Positions 5,725 through 6,296 of a DNA stretch of 6,296 nt are shown here, in pieces. The position numbers were made by a program, and so were the translations under genes. Numbering within the stretch: position 1 is the first letter of the stretch; each line of letters starts with the position of its first letter. The notes under the pieces were generated by a model. It worked only from the letters and a program-made list of their open reading frames with translations, had not been told where the DNA came from and searched no databases. Source of the stretch: Phycisphaerales bacterium (lineage in GTDB: Bacteria > Planctomycetota > Phycisphaerae > Phycisphaerales > SM1A02); contig SKZB01000227.1 in the NCBI GenBank assembly GCA_007127615.1, positions 1 to 6,296 of the forward strand, written 5' to 3'.

Positions 5725-5756
5725 AGGAATGAAGCGACGAAGCGACGGAGCGACGA
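5725..5756 (+). repeat. 8-bp tandem repeats (cluster C)
   Basis: Four in-phase units are AGGAATGA, AGCGACGA, AGCGACGG and AGCGACGA, followed by a G run to 5764. The block begins 8 bases after the right arm of the 9-bp inverted repeat and ends about 60 bp before the permease start. The units are the same as in clusters A and B. Confidence 0.82.
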
Positions 5757-5815
5757 AGGGGGGGCGCTCCGGCATGATGTACATCTCCGAAGCCGCGTTG
5801 TGATATCTTCGCAGC

Positions 5816-6296
5816 ATGTCGGAAGCATGGATCGTCTTCATCGTTCTTGCCGCCGCGCTGGTCATGTTCATCGGCGGGTGGTGGCGGTACGACGTCGTCG
5901 CGCTTCTCGCCCTGCTCTTTCTTGCGCTCTGGGGAATCGTTCCGGCGGGAGAGGCCTTCAGCGGGTTCGGTCATGCGGCCGTGATCACGGTCGCCTCGGT
6001 TCTGGTGGTCAGCCGCGCGCTCGGCAACGCCGGCGTTATTCTCCCCATCGCGCGGATGCTCCGGATGGCCGGGAATCGCCCCCTCCTGCAGCTTGGCGGG
6101 CTGACCCTCCTCGTCGCCGCCGCGTCGGCGTTCATCAACAATGTCGGCGCGCTGGCGATCTTCATGCCGGTCGCCATCTCGATGGCGCGCAAGAGCGGCA
6201 TCAGCCCGTCGGTTCTGCTCATGCCGCTGGCGTTCGGCTCTCTGCTCGGAGGCCTGGTGACGCTGATCGGAACGCCACCGAACATCATCATTGCCA
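5816..6296 (+). CDS. SLC13-family (DASS) permease, N-terminal part, cut by window end
   Basis: From the ATG at 5816 an uninterrupted frame gives 160 residues and continues past the window. It is very hydrophobic, with likely membrane segments at about 5-20, 24-42, 53-68, 91-121 and 131-150. Family motifs are visible: WGIVPAGEAFSGFGHAAVITVASVLV (two strings across 39-64), the hairpin/ion-site region SAFINNVGALAIFMP (104-118) and the GTPPNIIIA segment (152-160), characteristic of SLC13/ArsB-like permeases. Such proteins move sulfate, dicarboxylates or other anions, commonly with Na+. Substrate cannot be inferred, and any central TrkA-C domain would lie beyond the window. The ATG fits the family N-terminus, but no clear Shine-Dalgarno motif precedes it, so translation may be leaderless or use a nearby alternative start. 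Confidence 0.9.
   Translation, partial: MSEAWIVFIVLAAALVMFIGGWWRYDVVALLALLFLALWGIVPAGEAFSGFGHAAVITVASVLVVSRALGNAGVILPIARMLRMAGNRPLLQLGGLTLLVAAASAFINNVGALAIFMPVAISMARKSGISPSVLLMPLAFGSLLGGLVTLIGTPPNIIIA

Larger units (their letters stand above)
5377..5815. other. 439-bp divergent intergenic region rich in short repeats
   Basis: This gap separates the minus-strand GYF_2-like gene from the plus-strand permease gene and should hold both promoters. It contains a palindrome (5388-5403), an 8-bp repeat block (5468-5523 with degenerate units to about 5543), three 9-bp units on the minus strand (5624-5648), two 9-bp units on the plus strand (5699-5716) and a second 8-bp block (5725-5756). Several open frames cross it on both strands, but all are built from repeat-encoded low-complexity peptide. 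No gene is supported, and I see no clear promoter for the permease. Confidence 0.75.

Noticed and set aside
5468..5756. CRISPR array
   Set aside because: Units are only 8-9 bp with no unique spacers and no cas genes nearby.

Overview
This 6.3 kb, GC-rich window looks like chromosomal DNA of a Planctomycetota bacterium, probably of the Phycisphaerae. The best clue is the secreted protein at 2191-3246. It ends in two Asn/Asp-rich, Cys-flanked EF-hand repeats (D-x-N-x-x-G-x-V-D-x-x-D-L-L ... W-G-D-C) of the kind that recurs at the C-termini of exported proteins in that class. The intergenic families of 8-bp and 9-bp purine-rich tandem repeats fit the same kind of genome. The assignment is an inference from these features and not from a search.

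Layout, left to right: (1) 1-646, +, the C-terminal part of a slipin/stomatin (SPFH) protein cut by the window edge, followed by a likely intrinsic terminator (701-756). (2) 913-2046, +, an alpha/beta hydrolase with an intact Ser-Asp-His triad. Its leader carries a GC palindrome and three 12-bp direct repeats. (3) 2047-2190, a convergent junction with nine in-phase 8-bp repeat units and a strong 12-bp-stem hairpin. (4) 2191-3246, -, an exported protein with a signal peptide, a beta-rich body and a C-terminal dockerin-like pair. (5) 3247-3554, non-coding. (6) 3555-4775, -, a Y-family translesion DNA polymerase with a near-consensus sigma-70-type promoter just upstream. (7) 4897-5376, -, a small GYF_2-like plus DUF4190-like membrane protein. 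(8) 5377-5815, a divergent intergenic region with two more blocks of 8-bp repeats and an inverted pair of 9-bp repeats. (9) 5816-6296, +, the N-terminal 160 residues of an SLC13-family permease cut by the window end.

The genes do not form an obvious pathway. They look like individually transcribed housekeeping and accessory genes (membrane scaffold, hydrolase, secreted protein, DNA-damage tolerance, ion/anion transport). I see no defence island, CRISPR array, transposase, tRNA or rRNA. I do not see a clear new biological system. The signals least explained by known genes are the dispersed short-period repeats at 2052-2123, 5468-5543 and 5624-5756, and the 12-bp repeat array upstream of the hydrolase.
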